From Chitinophaga pinensis (GTDB lineage Bacteria; Bacteroidota; Bacteroidia; Chitinophagales; Chitinophagaceae): 53,525 bases of DNA. Below the pieces are notes generated by a model. The model saw only the letters and a program-made list of their open reading frames with translations. It searched no databases and was not told the origin of the DNA. The translations under genes were made by a program, and so were the position numbers. Position 1 is the first letter of the stretch. Each line of letters starts with the position of its first letter. Below, in pieces: positions 1 through 8,135 of this stretch. The DNA is taken from contig CALQSB010000020.1 in NCBI GenBank assembly GCA_943333125.1, positions 1 through 53,525 of the forward strand, given 5' to 3'.

Positions 1-1
1 T

Positions 2-466
2 ACCTCATTGTCTTGGACCTATCCAGTTGGAGCTACAGTATCTGCTCAGACATTAACAAGTATCAGTCTGCTATACCCGAATACGGTAGTAGATGGAGTG
101 GTAACTGTTCGTGCGGTTAGCAATTGCCGTATAAGTGCAGAGAAGAATAAAATAGTGAAACTGGGGGCATGTCAATCAGGACCATCAACAATATTTACTA
201 AAGGTGATTTACCAATAGTAAAAGACAATATGGAAGTAAGTGTATTTCCAAATCCATCTACATCTTCTTTTAACTTGCTGGTGAAAACATCCACAAATGG
301 AACTTTCAAAGCAAGGGTTATGGATGTGTTGGGTAGAGAGGTGACGTCGTTTACAGGTGAGCGAGATAACACGATAAAATTCGGTAATGAACTAAAGGCC
401 GGAGTGTATATGATTGAAGTAAGAGAAGGGGAGAGCTTGAAGACGGTGAGGGTGGTGAAATATTAA
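2..466 (+). CDS. C-terminal part of a T9SS-secreted protein (sorting domain), 5' truncated
   Basis: The reading frame is open back to the window edge, so this is the 3' end of a longer gene. The TTG at 8 is just an internal Leu codon. The last ~75 residues are a typical type A T9SS C-terminal sorting domain: a 'VFPNPS' entry motif, a 'VMDVLGREV' strand, 'LKAGVYMIEV', and a final short strand ending in 'VRVVKY'. In this family the domain directs export through the outer membrane by the type IX system and is then cleaved, often with attachment to A-LPS. The ~75 residues before it (Ser/Thr/Val rich, 'VVDGVVTVRAVSNC') look like the end of a beta-sandwich repeat. The main function lies outside the window. 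A good hairpin terminator follows at 585-616. Confidence 0.9.
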   Translation, partial: TSLSWTYPVGATVSAQTLTSISLLYPNTVVDGVVTVRAVSNCRISAEKNKIVKLGACQSGPSTIFTKGDLPIVKDNMEVSVFPNPSTSSFNLLVKTSTNGTFKARVMDVLGREVTSFTGERDNTIKFGNELKAGVYMIEVREGESLKTVRVVKY

Positions 467-467
467 A

Positions 468-497
468 GCCCCCTCGGTACCCCGAAGGGGAAAGTTG
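468..497. repeat. Dispersed G/C-rich palindromic repeat, degenerate copy
   Basis: Two bases after the stop codon of the preceding gene begins GCCCCCTC, followed by an inverted CCCC...GGGG pair and 'AAAGTTG'. This matches the family seen at 687-712, 2852-2880, 20826-20892, 21556-21582 and 32556-32582. It is more diverged than those copies. Confidence 0.6.
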
Positions 498-584
498 ACG
501 AAGGTCTCTTACCGAGTCGTAAGAAACCGATCTTTAGCTTCATTACCAAATTAACCAATTATCAAACTTTTAAATCATTACAAG

Positions 585-616
585 AAGAGCCTGCCAATTA
601 CTGGTGGGCTCTTTTA
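585..616 (+). terminator. Rho-independent terminator after the T9SS gene
   Basis: A 12-bp stem (585-596 with 602-613, two G-U pairs) has a 5-nt loop and is followed by a T-rich run. It lies about 120 nt downstream of the T9SS stop codon on the plus strand. Confidence 0.75.
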
Positions 617-682
617 TTTAGGAGAAATATGTATCCGGGATTTAATATTTAGCATCCAATACATCAGAGACCTTGTTCGGCA

Positions 683-1894
683 CTATTTCCCCCTTTGGGG
701 GGATTGAGGGGGTGTTTCAAAATACGCTATCGTTCCACCCACCCAATTTTTTCCCTCATTATATCTCGTTCCAATCATTTTTCCTTTGCTGAGTCTGGCT
801 AGGTTGTGGACGGCTTTGGGCCTTGCCCATTCTTTCTTTTTAAAATAAAATAGTCTGATTTCAAGCTTTGCTGGTTCGTCGGGGGTTTTAATAACATCAG
901 CATAATCGACTTTACGTTGTAAAATCCAGTTTTCTGGATCAGAGATATTGTCGATGATTTCCTGAGTTACCTCTATGACAACACCCATGCCTGCGTAGGA
1001 GAAAAGTGGCTTTAAAACATATTCCTCCAATGGCAATGGGGTGGTAATCTCATTCAGAAAAAAGCTTTGAGGAACAAATTCGCTGTCGATAAATGGCAAA
1101 GCAAACTTGCTGATGCGATAATACCAATTGGGGTGGGGAATCCATTTTACATCAAATTCATTATTCAGGTCTATGATGTTTTTGAGATGTTGTTTTGGTA
1201 AATCATCAAAAATGATGCGGTTGAAAATGCGTTTTATTTTTGTTTTGATGCCTTCATTTATATAGAAAAGTTCGTTCCCTTCGGAGATGAGTTTGGTCAA
1301 GCAAACGGTTTTTATGCCCAGTAATTTTTCTGTTAGAGCAAAATCAATTCGGGTTTTTTGATGCTCCGGAAACAGTTCCAGTAATATTACCTGCTCCGGA
1401 TTTTCTTTGTCAAGAATAATCTCTTTCAAAAGTTGCAGATAGGAATCGGGGTTATAATTATTCAGGTAGGAACTGTAATCTTTCGGTATCTGAAAATGTT
1501 CCTTAAGAATCAGATCGGAAAAATATTGAAAACAAAATAAAGATGGAAATCCCTGAATTTCAATTAATTGAGGCTCGTAATCTCCATTTTTATTCTTGCA
1601 AATTCCGAAGTCTAAAACCATCATTTCCGGAAAATTATTTTCGCCTGAGATGTTTAAGAATTCGGGTATACTGCTTTCAGTTATTGATATAAAATGTTCG
1701 CTGGTGAGCACATCAATGATGTCTTCACCCGATTGCAGCATTTTGTTTTTCAAATCAGCGCTGATAAAAACAGGTGTTTCTGCAACTCTGAAATCCAGTT
1801 GTCCGGGAGCCAATTCTTTTATTGCATCAAGAACTTGAATATACCCCTCTTGTGAAAATTGTTCATTAAATAATTTACGAATGGCCGGCTGCAT
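683..1894 (-). CDS. ATP-grasp-like protein paired with a glutamine amidotransferase
   Basis: This 403-residue protein is not one I can name. Around residues 290-310 the segment 'EYVLKPLFSYAGMGV' resembles the ATP-grasp nucleotide-binding strand-loop. It is followed by 'WILQRKVDYADV', then 'LEIRLFYF' and 'GTRYNEGKNWVGG', as in ATP-grasp carboxylate ligases or circularly permuted ATP-grasp folds. The gene starts 6 nt after the stop of a class I glutamine amidotransferase, so the two are almost surely co-transcribed. A ligase using ammonia or a product from the partner is an inference only. The last residues (PPQSPQRGK) and the TAG stop are encoded by a dispersed palindromic repeat (687-712), so the natural C-terminus has probably been replaced. 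No signal peptide is visible and the protein is likely cytoplasmic. Confidence 0.65.
   Translation of the reverse strand: MQPAIRKLFNEQFSQEGYIQVLDAIKELAPGQLDFRVAETPVFISADLKNKMLQSGEDIIDVLTSEHFISITESSIPEFLNISGENNFPEMMVLDFGICKNKNGDYEPQLIEIQGFPSLFCFQYFSDLILKEHFQIPKDYSSYLNNYNPDSYLQLLKEIILDKENPEQVILLELFPEHQKTRIDFALTEKLLGIKTVCLTKLISEGNELFYINEGIKTKIKRIFNRIIFDDLPKQHLKNIIDLNNEFDVKWIPHPNWYYRISKFALPFIDSEFVPQSFFLNEITTPLPLEEYVLKPLFSYAGMGVVIEVTQEIIDNISDPENWILQRKVDYADVIKTPDEPAKLEIRLFYFKKKEWARPKAVHNLARLSKGKMIGTRYNEGKNWVGGTIAYFETPPQSPQRGK
687..712. repeat. Dispersed palindromic repeat inside the 3' end of a gene
   Basis: The copy reads TTCCCCCTTTGGGGGG followed by ATTGAGGGGG. On the minus strand it encodes the tail PPQSPQRGK just before the stop codon of the ATP-grasp-like gene. 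Confidence 0.85.
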
Positions 1895-1900
1895 TTTCTA

Positions 1901-2746
1901 TTAATATATTGGTAAGGTGATATTGTTTTTGATGGCTGCGGTAAGAAAGTTGGGTAAAATGCAGGCGTAAGTATTCATGATTTTTTCGGGATCGTGGAGT
2001 TGTTCAATCATGGATTTCCATTTTTGTTCGCTGTGGTTTTCAATCACATTTTTTTTCTTTTCCTCAGTATGCAAGTATTCAATCATGCCAATAGCGTCGG
2101 CTTCAGGATGAAATTGGGTGCCTATCATGAATTCGTTAAAACGAACTGCCATTAGTGCTCTTTCATAAGGCACATGAGAACGGGCTTTTTCTATGGCTAA
2201 TATCTTTGCGCCAGTTTCATTAAGATGGGTAAGGTTGGGTTTGATTACCTGATAATCTCGGCTGTCAACGGCATAAAAAGGATCGCTGAGTCCTTTGAAA
2301 ATAATTTCATCATGTGCCGCGGGTAAAAAATGAACAGGAAATACCCCAAAAGCCTGACTGTTTCTTTTAACCACTTCGCCGGCTTTAAAAAAACGACATG
2401 CAAGCTGGAATGAATGACAAATAAAAAAAATTGATTTTTTTTGATGATTGCTATCATCATTATTGTAATCGACGAGCTTTTGCAGCCACTCGAAATACAA
2501 ATGTTCCCAATCGGAGTTTTCGCTTTCCAAAGGACTTCCGGGCCCTCCGCTTGAGATGTAAATATCAAAATCGAGATTTGGAACTTCATGCGCCAGTCTT
2601 ACTTCAAATTCAGAGACATGACATTCTGATTGAAATTTCGCTTCAAACTCTTGTAAAGTTTGACGAATGCCGCGCATGCCTTGGTTAGAAGTACAAGCAT
2701 ATAAATCGAGAATGGCAATGCGGAGTTGTTGCTTTTCTGTAGACAT
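1901..2746 (-). CDS. Class I glutamine amidotransferase (GMP synthase-like GATase)
   Basis: The 281-residue protein has the class I GATase triad: nucleophile Cys110 in 'FFICHSFQL', and His213/Glu215 in 'GTQFHPEAD'. 'SSGGPGSP' at 65-72 supplies the oxyanion-hole region. The elbow is C-H-S-F-Q, not the common C-x-G-x-Q. These domains hydrolyse glutamine and pass ammonia to a synthetase. The protein is longer than a bare GATase domain: ~60 residues follow the triad. It is the first gene of an operon with the ATP-grasp-like gene 6 nt downstream. The start ATG at 2746 is the first Met before the 'LRIAILDLYA' strand. The substrate is unknown. A stand-alone amidase role is possible. Confidence 0.85.
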   Translation of the reverse strand: MSTEKQQLRIAILDLYACTSNQGMRGIRQTLQEFEAKFQSECHVSEFEVRLAHEVPNLDFDIYISSGGPGSPLESENSDWEHLYFEWLQKLVDYNNDDSNHQKKSIFFICHSFQLACRFFKAGEVVKRNSQAFGVFPVHFLPAAHDEIIFKGLSDPFYAVDSRDYQVIKPNLTHLNETGAKILAIEKARSHVPYERALMAVRFNEFMIGTQFHPEADAIGMIEYLHTEEKKKNVIENHSEQKWKSMIEQLHDPEKIMNTYACILPNFLTAAIKNNITLPIY

Positions 2747-2794
2747 GAGGGTGCTAAAGTAGTTATTTTTGTGGGTTTTGGGATTATTCTTGGT

Positions 2795-2846
2795 TGGTTT
2801 AAAAGTTTAATTCGCTGCACTGGTTTAAGGGTTTAATTCGCTACGT
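2795..2846. repeat. Two-copy 26-bp direct repeat between divergent genes
   Basis: TGGTTTAA followed by two variable bases and GTTTAATTCGCT occurs at 2795-2820 and again directly at 2821-2846. The copies differ only at the two central bases and the last four. They lie upstream of rimO and of the GATase operon. Confidence 0.7.
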
Positions 2847-2851
2847 TCATT

Positions 2852-2880
2852 TTCCCCCTTTGGGGGAATTAAAGGGGGCC
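2852..2880. repeat. Dispersed palindromic repeat, rimO upstream copy
   Basis: TTCCCCCTTTGGGGGAA continues into TTAAAGGGGGCC, the same family as at 687-712. It ends 43 nt before the rimO start codon and just upstream of the likely promoter. Confidence 0.8.
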
Positions 2881-2904
2881 TTCAAACCTTTAGTATTATT
2901 TGTC

Positions 2905-2912
2905 TAATTTCG
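2905..2912 (+). promoter_or_regulatory. Candidate -7 box for rimO (TAATTTCG)
   Basis: TAATTTCG is one base off the Bacteroidota -7 consensus TAnnTTTG and lies 10 nt before the ATG. A T-rich TTTAG/TTTG stretch lies upstream. The call rests on motif and position only. Confidence 0.4.
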
Positions 2913-2922
2913 CACCAATATT

Positions 2923-4233
2923 ATGAAGACAAAAACATTAAAGAAAGACAAGGTCAATATCATCACACTCGGCTGCAGTAAAAATATGGTAGATAGTGAA
3001 GTGCTGAGCGGTCAGTTGCTGGCTAATGAAATTGATACCGTTCATGAGAATGCCAAAAAAGATCACAACATTGTTATTATCAATACCTGCGGCTTTATTG
3101 AAAAAGCAAAAGAAGAAAGTATTAATACCATACTGAAGAATGTTGAATTGAAAAGAAGGGGCAAGCTGGATAAAGTATTTGTTACGGGTTGTTTAAGCGA
3201 AAGGTATAAAGCTAATTTAGAAAAAGAGATTCCTGAGGTAGATGCTTATTTTGGCACGATGGAGCTTCCGATGATTTTAAAAAAATTTGAAGCAGATTAT
3301 AAAGGCGAACTGATAGGCGAAAGATTATTAAGTACACCTCAACACTACGCTTACATGAAAATAAGTGAAGGGTGTAATAGAACTTGTTCTTTTTGTGCAA
3401 TTCCATTAATGAGGGGAAAGCACGTCAGCAGAACTATTGAGTCTATAGTAGCAGAAGCCAAATCATTGGTGCAGCGTGGTGTTAAAGAAGTTATGCTAAT
3501 TGCTCAGGAACTTACTTATTACGGGCTTGATATTTATAAAACAAGAGAGCTGCCGAAATTATTACATGCATTGGCTGATGTGGAAGGATTGGAATGGATA
3601 AGATTACATTATGCCTATCCTTCAAAATTTCCTTTGGAGATCATTGATGTAATGAAAGAAAGAAAAAATATCTGTAATTACCTGGATATGCCTTTGCAAC
3701 ATGCTTCCAATAGTATGCTGAAGGCAATGAAAAGACAAATTACCAGAGAAGAAATGGAAGAGCTTATAACGGAGATAAGAAGCAGAATTCCTGATATTTG
3801 TTTGCGTACTACATTGATAGCCGGATTCCCAGGTGAAACCAGGGAAGATGTGGAAGAATTGAAAGCTTTTTTACAAAAAATGCGTTTCGACAGAGTAGGT
3901 ATTTTTACATATAGCCATGAAGAACAAACCAGCGCGCACGACTTAGTGGACAATATTTCTGCTGAAGAAAAAGAAGAACGTGCTCAGGAAATAATGGAGT
4001 TGCAACAAGAAATTAGTCTCGAAAAGAATCAGGAAAAAGTAGGAATGGTCATGAAAGTACTCGTAGATAAAAAAGAATCCGGACGTTTTTTGGGAAGAAC
4101 CGAATTTGATAGCGTGGAAGTGGATAATGAAGTAATCATAAACTCAACCAAAAAACTGAATATAGGCCAATTTGTAAATGTGAAAATCACAAAGGCTTTT
4201 GATTATGATTTGGAGGGGGATGTTGTGAATTAA
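2923..4233 (+). CDS. rimO: Ribosomal protein S12 methylthiotransferase RimO
   Basis: RimO is a radical-SAM methylthiotransferase that adds a methylthio group to an Asp of ribosomal protein S12. The 436-residue protein has the three family parts. The N-terminal MTTase domain carries three cluster Cys (Cys18 in 'LGCSKN', one in 'NTCGFIE', one in 'TGCLSE'). The radical-SAM core has C151-x3-C155-x2-C158. A TRAM-like C-terminus ends 'VKITKAFDYDLEGDVV'. The 'LGCSKNMVDSE' motif separates RimO from MiaB and MtaB. Length is normal. bshC follows on the same strand after a repeat-rich gap, so co-transcription is uncertain. Confidence 0.95.
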   Translation: MKTKTLKKDKVNIITLGCSKNMVDSEVLSGQLLANEIDTVHENAKKDHNIVIINTCGFIEKAKEESINTILKNVELKRRGKLDKVFVTGCLSERYKANLEKEIPEVDAYFGTMELPMILKKFEADYKGELIGERLLSTPQHYAYMKISEGCNRTCSFCAIPLMRGKHVSRTIESIVAEAKSLVQRGVKEVMLIAQELTYYGLDIYKTRELPKLLHALADVEGLEWIRLHYAYPSKFPLEIIDVMKERKNICNYLDMPLQHASNSMLKAMKRQITREEMEELITEIRSRIPDICLRTTLIAGFPGETREDVEELKAFLQKMRFDRVGIFTYSHEEQTSAHDLVDNISAEEKEERAQEIMELQQEISLEKNQEKVGMVMKVLVDKKESGRFLGRTEFDSVEVDNEVIINSTKKLNIGQFVNVKITKAFDYDLEGDVVN

Positions 4234-4236
4234 AAT

Positions 4237-4334
4237 TTGGTGTTTGGCGTTTGGGGTTATTTGTTCCGAAGTTCAAACACCAAACGATAAACGCCAAACG
4301 CCAAACAAGCGAAGCGACCAAACACCAAACAAAG
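4237..4334. repeat. CCAAAC-type inverted repeat array between rimO and bshC
   Basis: TTTGGTGTTTGGCGTTTGG at 4237-4255 is answered on the other side by several CCAAACACCAAAC and AAACGCCAAACGCC units up to 4334, so a long hairpin is possible. The same CCAAACGCCAAAC words recur at ~21540 and ~32524 next to the G/C palindrome. The array reads through in frame as a spurious N-terminal extension of bshC. Confidence 0.75.
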
Positions 4335-4340
4335 AACCGA

Positions 4341-5948
4341 ATGCAATTTAGCTCATCATACCATTCTTATAACTCCACCAGTTTGTTTTCGAAACTTGTG
4401 GTGGATTATATTGCAGGTAATGAAAAAATAAGAGATTATTATTCTCACAGGCCAGACATTGATGGAATTAAATTGGCAATTGCAGATAAAAAAAAATCCA
4501 CACTAAATCGTGAGCTTCTTCACTCAGAATTAGTAAAGCAATATCGTGGATTGGTGACTTCAGATAAAGTAAGTAATAACATCGTTTCATTGCTAAATGA
4601 AAATACGTTTACTATTTGCACGGCCCATCAGCCCAATATTTTTACTGGTCATTTGTATTTTATTTATAAGATTGTTCATGCAATTAAATTAGCGGATGAA
4701 TTGAATGATACATTGAAAGAGGATCATTTTGTTCCAGTTTATTATATGGGCAGTGAAGATGCTGATTTAAATGAATTAGGCGAAGTAACTATAGATGGGG
4801 AAAAACATCAATGGCAAACTACTCAAAAGGGTGCTGTTGGAAGAATGAAAATCGATAATGCTTTCCTCTCTTTAATTGAAAACATAAGCCTTCAGTTGTC
4901 CAATTCGCTTTATGGTGCTGAAGTGATGGATAGGGTAAGAAATATTTACACTTTAGATAAAACAATACAACAGGCGACATTTGAATTAGTAAATGAGTTA
5001 TTTAGTAATTACGGGTTAATTGTTTTTATTCCGGATAATTTTTTATTTAAAAAAGCATGTACATCTGTTTTTAAAAAAGAACTTACAGAACAGTTTTCAC
5101 ATAAAATAATTGCTGACACAGTAGCAGTATTTCCTTCGGAGTATAAAATTCAGGCAAGTGGAAGGCCGTTGAATTTATTCTATCTGAAAGATGATATCAG
5201 AGATCGAATAGAAAAATCTGAGCAAGGTTTTCTGGTCAGGCATACAAATATTCAATTTACAGAAAAGGAAATACTCAATGAGTTAGCGCTTTTTCCAGAT
5301 CGGTTTAGCCCGAATGTAATTTTAAGGCCACTGATGCAGGAAATACTTTTACCAAATGTGGCATTTATTGGTGGAGGAGGGGAGCTGGCTTACTGGCTGG
5401 AATTAAAAAAAATATTTGATATTGTCAAAACGCCCTTCCCGGTTTTGATTTTAAGAAATTCTTTTACAATAGTTGATGAAAATACAGCCAAATCTATAGA
5501 TAGGCTGGCACTAAAAGCAATAGATTGTTTTGCTCCTTTGGATGAGATGATAAGAAGTTATGTAAAGAAAAATGCAGAAAATAAAATTGATTTAAAAGAG
5601 AATAAAATTGAAATTCAAAAACTGTATTCAGAAATAAAAAATATTGCTGCAAAATCAGACCCTACTTTAATGAATCATGTTGATGCGTTATTAACAAACG
5701 TATTAAGCAAGCTGGAATCGCTGGAAACAAAAATGCTCAGGGCAGAGAAAAGAAAATCAGATCATGCTGTTCAGCAAATTCAAAAGATAAAAATGAAATT
5801 ATTCCCTGGTGGTATTCTTCAGGAAAGGGTTGATAATTTACTTTATTATTATTCCACTTACGGCCTATCTTTTATCGAAAAGCTGTATGAAAATTCTTCA
5901 GGGTTAAATCAGCAGTTTTGTATACTTACGGAAAATGTGGGTTTGTAA
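4341..5948 (+). CDS. bshC: Bacillithiol biosynthesis cysteine-adding enzyme BshC
   Basis: BshC joins Cys to GlcN-malate in the last step of bacillithiol synthesis. The 535-residue protein shows the family landmarks: 'TAHQPNIFTGHLYFIYK' (nucleotide-binding-like Rossmann start), 'FVPVYYMGSEDADLNE', 'SPNVILRPLMQE' and 'IGGGGELAYWLE', with a late coiled-coil at ~440-480. The ATG at 4341 (MQFSSSYHSY) is chosen. A further in-frame start at 4251 would add 30 residues encoded wholly by the CCAAAC repeat array, which is not homologous to anything expected. BshA and BshB are not in the window. A YfiT-type transferase at 17401 is a likely consumer of the thiol. Confidence 0.93.
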   Translation: MQFSSSYHSYNSTSLFSKLVVDYIAGNEKIRDYYSHRPDIDGIKLAIADKKKSTLNRELLHSELVKQYRGLVTSDKVSNNIVSLLNENTFTICTAHQPNIFTGHLYFIYKIVHAIKLADELNDTLKEDHFVPVYYMGSEDADLNELGEVTIDGEKHQWQTTQKGAVGRMKIDNAFLSLIENISLQLSNSLYGAEVMDRVRNIYTLDKTIQQATFELVNELFSNYGLIVFIPDNFLFKKACTSVFKKELTEQFSHKIIADTVAVFPSEYKIQASGRPLNLFYLKDDIRDRIEKSEQGFLVRHTNIQFTEKEILNELALFPDRFSPNVILRPLMQEILLPNVAFIGGGGELAYWLELKKIFDIVKTPFPVLILRNSFTIVDENTAKSIDRLALKAIDCFAPLDEMIRSYVKKNAENKIDLKENKIEIQKLYSEIKNIAAKSDPTLMNHVDALLTNVLSKLESLETKMLRAEKRKSDHAVQQIQKIKMKLFPGGILQERVDNLLYYYSTYGLSFIEKLYENSSGLNQQFCILTENVGL

Positions 5949-5957
5949 TTCAAAAAA

Positions 5958-5986
5958 AATGAGACCACTATTAAGTGATCTCATTT
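5958..5986. terminator. Bidirectional terminator between bshC and the M16 operon
   Basis: A 12-bp stem (5958-5969 with 5974-5985, one G-U) with a 4-nt loop is preceded by an A run and followed by T-rich sequence. It sits between convergent genes. Confidence 0.8.
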
Positions 5987-6004
5987 CAGAAAGTCATTTT
6001 AAGT

Positions 6005-8098
6005 TTATTTGAAATCTGCTTCGCTTACTCCTTCATTTACTTTTATTTCACTTATGATCATAGGAAATTCCTGCTCGCCAGCTATTTGAATGGCTGAAAA
6101 AGGAAACATCAGATTGCCCACTTTACGGTAATCTGAATAATCAACTGTTATGGTCATTTCTGTGCCACCTGCGTCTTCAGTTCCTTCCTCTTTCAATAAC
6201 AAACCAGATTTAATTGCATAATACTCAACAGTAACTTTACCACTTGGTTTGGTTACTTTAAGTTTATAGCATTCTTCTTCTCCTGATTTTCCTGTGCCCA
6301 AATATGAAAGCTGGTATTCATTTGAAATGTAGAACAATTGTGGAATCAAGCCTTTGTCATCCTGATTTTCTTTTACTTCTTTTTCGTCCATTTCTTTTTT
6401 CTGACCCATTTGTGCCTGGAAGCCTTTGCTGCCATCAAATGTTTGCTGCATTACTGCCATGCTGCCCATCATTAATTGTAAATTTCTCTTGTTAGGTGCC
6501 ATTCTCATATCTGTTCCTGTAAATTCCTGGCCCATGAGTTTTGAAGTGAAAGTTGATTTCATGCTTACCAGCTTTTTGATTTCATCTTTTCCACCAATGG
6601 CTTTTAAATAACCGTCAATGATGATAGCCGCAGAAACAGATTCTGTGGTTTTGGCTGTTTCTTTGATGTTAACTTCTTTTGGTTTCTCTACAACAGGGTT
6701 TGCATATTTGTCGTATTGCTTCACCGGATAACCCAATCGACTAAGATTAGGAACAATTTTGGTTGCATTTCCTACGATAACAATTCTGCTGTTGTCTTTA
6801 CTGAAATATTTTTTAGAAACACGTTGTACATCATTAATAGTCACTGCATTTATTTTTAGCAAGAAAGTACGGTAGTAATCTTTAGGCAGGTTATTAATAA
6901 GAATATCAGATGCGTATGTAGCGGTTCTTTCAGGATCTTCCATTCCTAAAGCAAAGCTGCCATTGTATTTAGCTTTAGCATTCTGTAGTTCTTCTTCAGT
7001 TATTTTTCCATCCTGCATGTTTTTAATTTCAGCAAGGATTTCAGCAACTGCGCTATCTGCTTTTTCGCTTCTCACCTGAGCGCCACCAGAAAATTGAGTT
7101 TGATATCTTCCATTCCCAACTCTTGAATAACTGCCGTAAGTAAATCCGTGTTTCTCTCTAAGGTTCATGAATAATTTGCTTTCAGCACCACCGCCTAAGA
7201 TTTGATTGGCTATTTTTAATGAATGGTAGTCAGGGTTGCTCATAGGATTGTTAATCAAGTTGGATACGTTGATTTCTCCCTGAACAGCTGTAGGTAAATC
7301 AATAAAATCAATCTCGGTGGTAGAAGGATTTGCTACGTTAGGTATTACAGGCAGACTGAGTTTTATTCCTTTCCAGTTTCCAAAAGCTTTTATCGCCAAG
7401 GCTTTCGCTGCTTCAGGTGTAATATCGCCAACGAAAGTCAGATAACTACGGGAAGGGGTAAGTCCTTCTTTGTAAGCATTTTTTATGTCGTTCAGTGTTA
7501 ATGCTTTTATTGATTCTTCGGTTTCGAATTCACCCATTGCTGTATTTTTTCCATAAGCCAAGGCATTTACTACTCTTGCTGAAATTGCCGATGCGCTTTT
7601 CTCATTTGATTTTAGTCCGGTTAGTTTAAGAGACTTTAGTTTGTCGAATGACTCAGATGGGAAAGCAGGATTTTGAATAGCTTCTGCCATCATCATAAAG
7701 GCTTTATCAAAATATCTTGTTAATGCAGAAGCACTTCCACCACCCCAGGAAAGGTTTACATTAGCACCCATCTGATCTACTGCTTCATCAAATTTGTCTT
7801 TTGGTGTTTTGGTGGTGCCTTCGCCAAGCATTTGTCCCATGATTTCATTGACACCTGCTTTTGTTCCTTCATAAACCGAACCTCTGTCAATTCCCAGTGA
7901 AGCCGAAACTCGTGGCAGTTTATGATTTTCAACTACGAGTATCGTAATGCCATTCGGCAGATTGTAAATAACAGGGTCTTTAAATGTGATGACAGGTGCT
8001 GGTCCTGGCTTAGGAGCTTTGCTGCGATCGATGGTATTTTGTGCAAACAGATTCAGGGTAAACAGGAATCCGGAAAGCAATAATATTATTCTATTCAT
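6005..8098 (-). CDS. Non-catalytic M16 peptidase subunit with a C-terminal lipoprotein-sorting-like domain
   Basis: The 697-residue exported protein (signal peptide 1-20, cut near 'FAQ') has two M16 half-domains (~40-250 and ~260-450). Where the catalytic subunit has HFFEH, this one has E85-I-M-G-Q89, so zinc binding is lost. The R/Y pair used by M16 partner subunits is present in 'LREKHGFTYGSYS' (Arg314, Tyr321). Residues ~470-697 form an extra beta-rich domain ('IDGYLKAIGGKDEIKKL', then 'GLLLKEEG' and 'MFPFSAI') resembling LolA/outer-membrane lipoprotein-sorting folds. The catalytic gene ends 37 nt upstream on the same strand, so they form an operon and probably a heterodimer. It probably acts in the periplasm on small or unfolded peptides. 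Confidence 0.88.
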   Translation of the reverse strand: MNRIILLLSGFLFTLNLFAQNTIDRSKAPKPGPAPVITFKDPVIYNLPNGITILVVENHKLPRVSASLGIDRGSVYEGTKAGVNEIMGQMLGEGTTKTPKDKFDEAVDQMGANVNLSWGGGSASALTRYFDKAFMMMAEAIQNPAFPSESFDKLKSLKLTGLKSNEKSASAISARVVNALAYGKNTAMGEFETEESIKALTLNDIKNAYKEGLTPSRSYLTFVGDITPEAAKALAIKAFGNWKGIKLSLPVIPNVANPSTTEIDFIDLPTAVQGEINVSNLINNPMSNPDYHSLKIANQILGGGAESKLFMNLREKHGFTYGSYSRVGNGRYQTQFSGGAQVRSEKADSAVAEILAEIKNMQDGKITEEELQNAKAKYNGSFALGMEDPERTATYASDILINNLPKDYYRTFLLKINAVTINDVQRVSKKYFSKDNSRIVIVGNATKIVPNLSRLGYPVKQYDKYANPVVEKPKEVNIKETAKTTESVSAAIIIDGYLKAIGGKDEIKKLVSMKSTFTSKLMGQEFTGTDMRMAPNKRNLQLMMGSMAVMQQTFDGSKGFQAQMGQKKEMDEKEVKENQDDKGLIPQLFYISNEYQLSYLGTGKSGEEECYKLKVTKPSGKVTVEYYAIKSGLLLKEEGTEDAGGTEMTITVDYSDYRKVGNLMFPFSAIQIAGEQEFPMIISEIKVNEGVSEADFK

Positions 8099-8135
8099 TG
8101 GAAATTATTTTATAATGCTGATATAATGTATGTTA

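Noticed and set aside
4251..4340. Longer N-terminus for bshC
   Set aside because: The 30 extra residues come only from the CCAAAC repeat array. The ATG at 4341 gives the family N-terminus.
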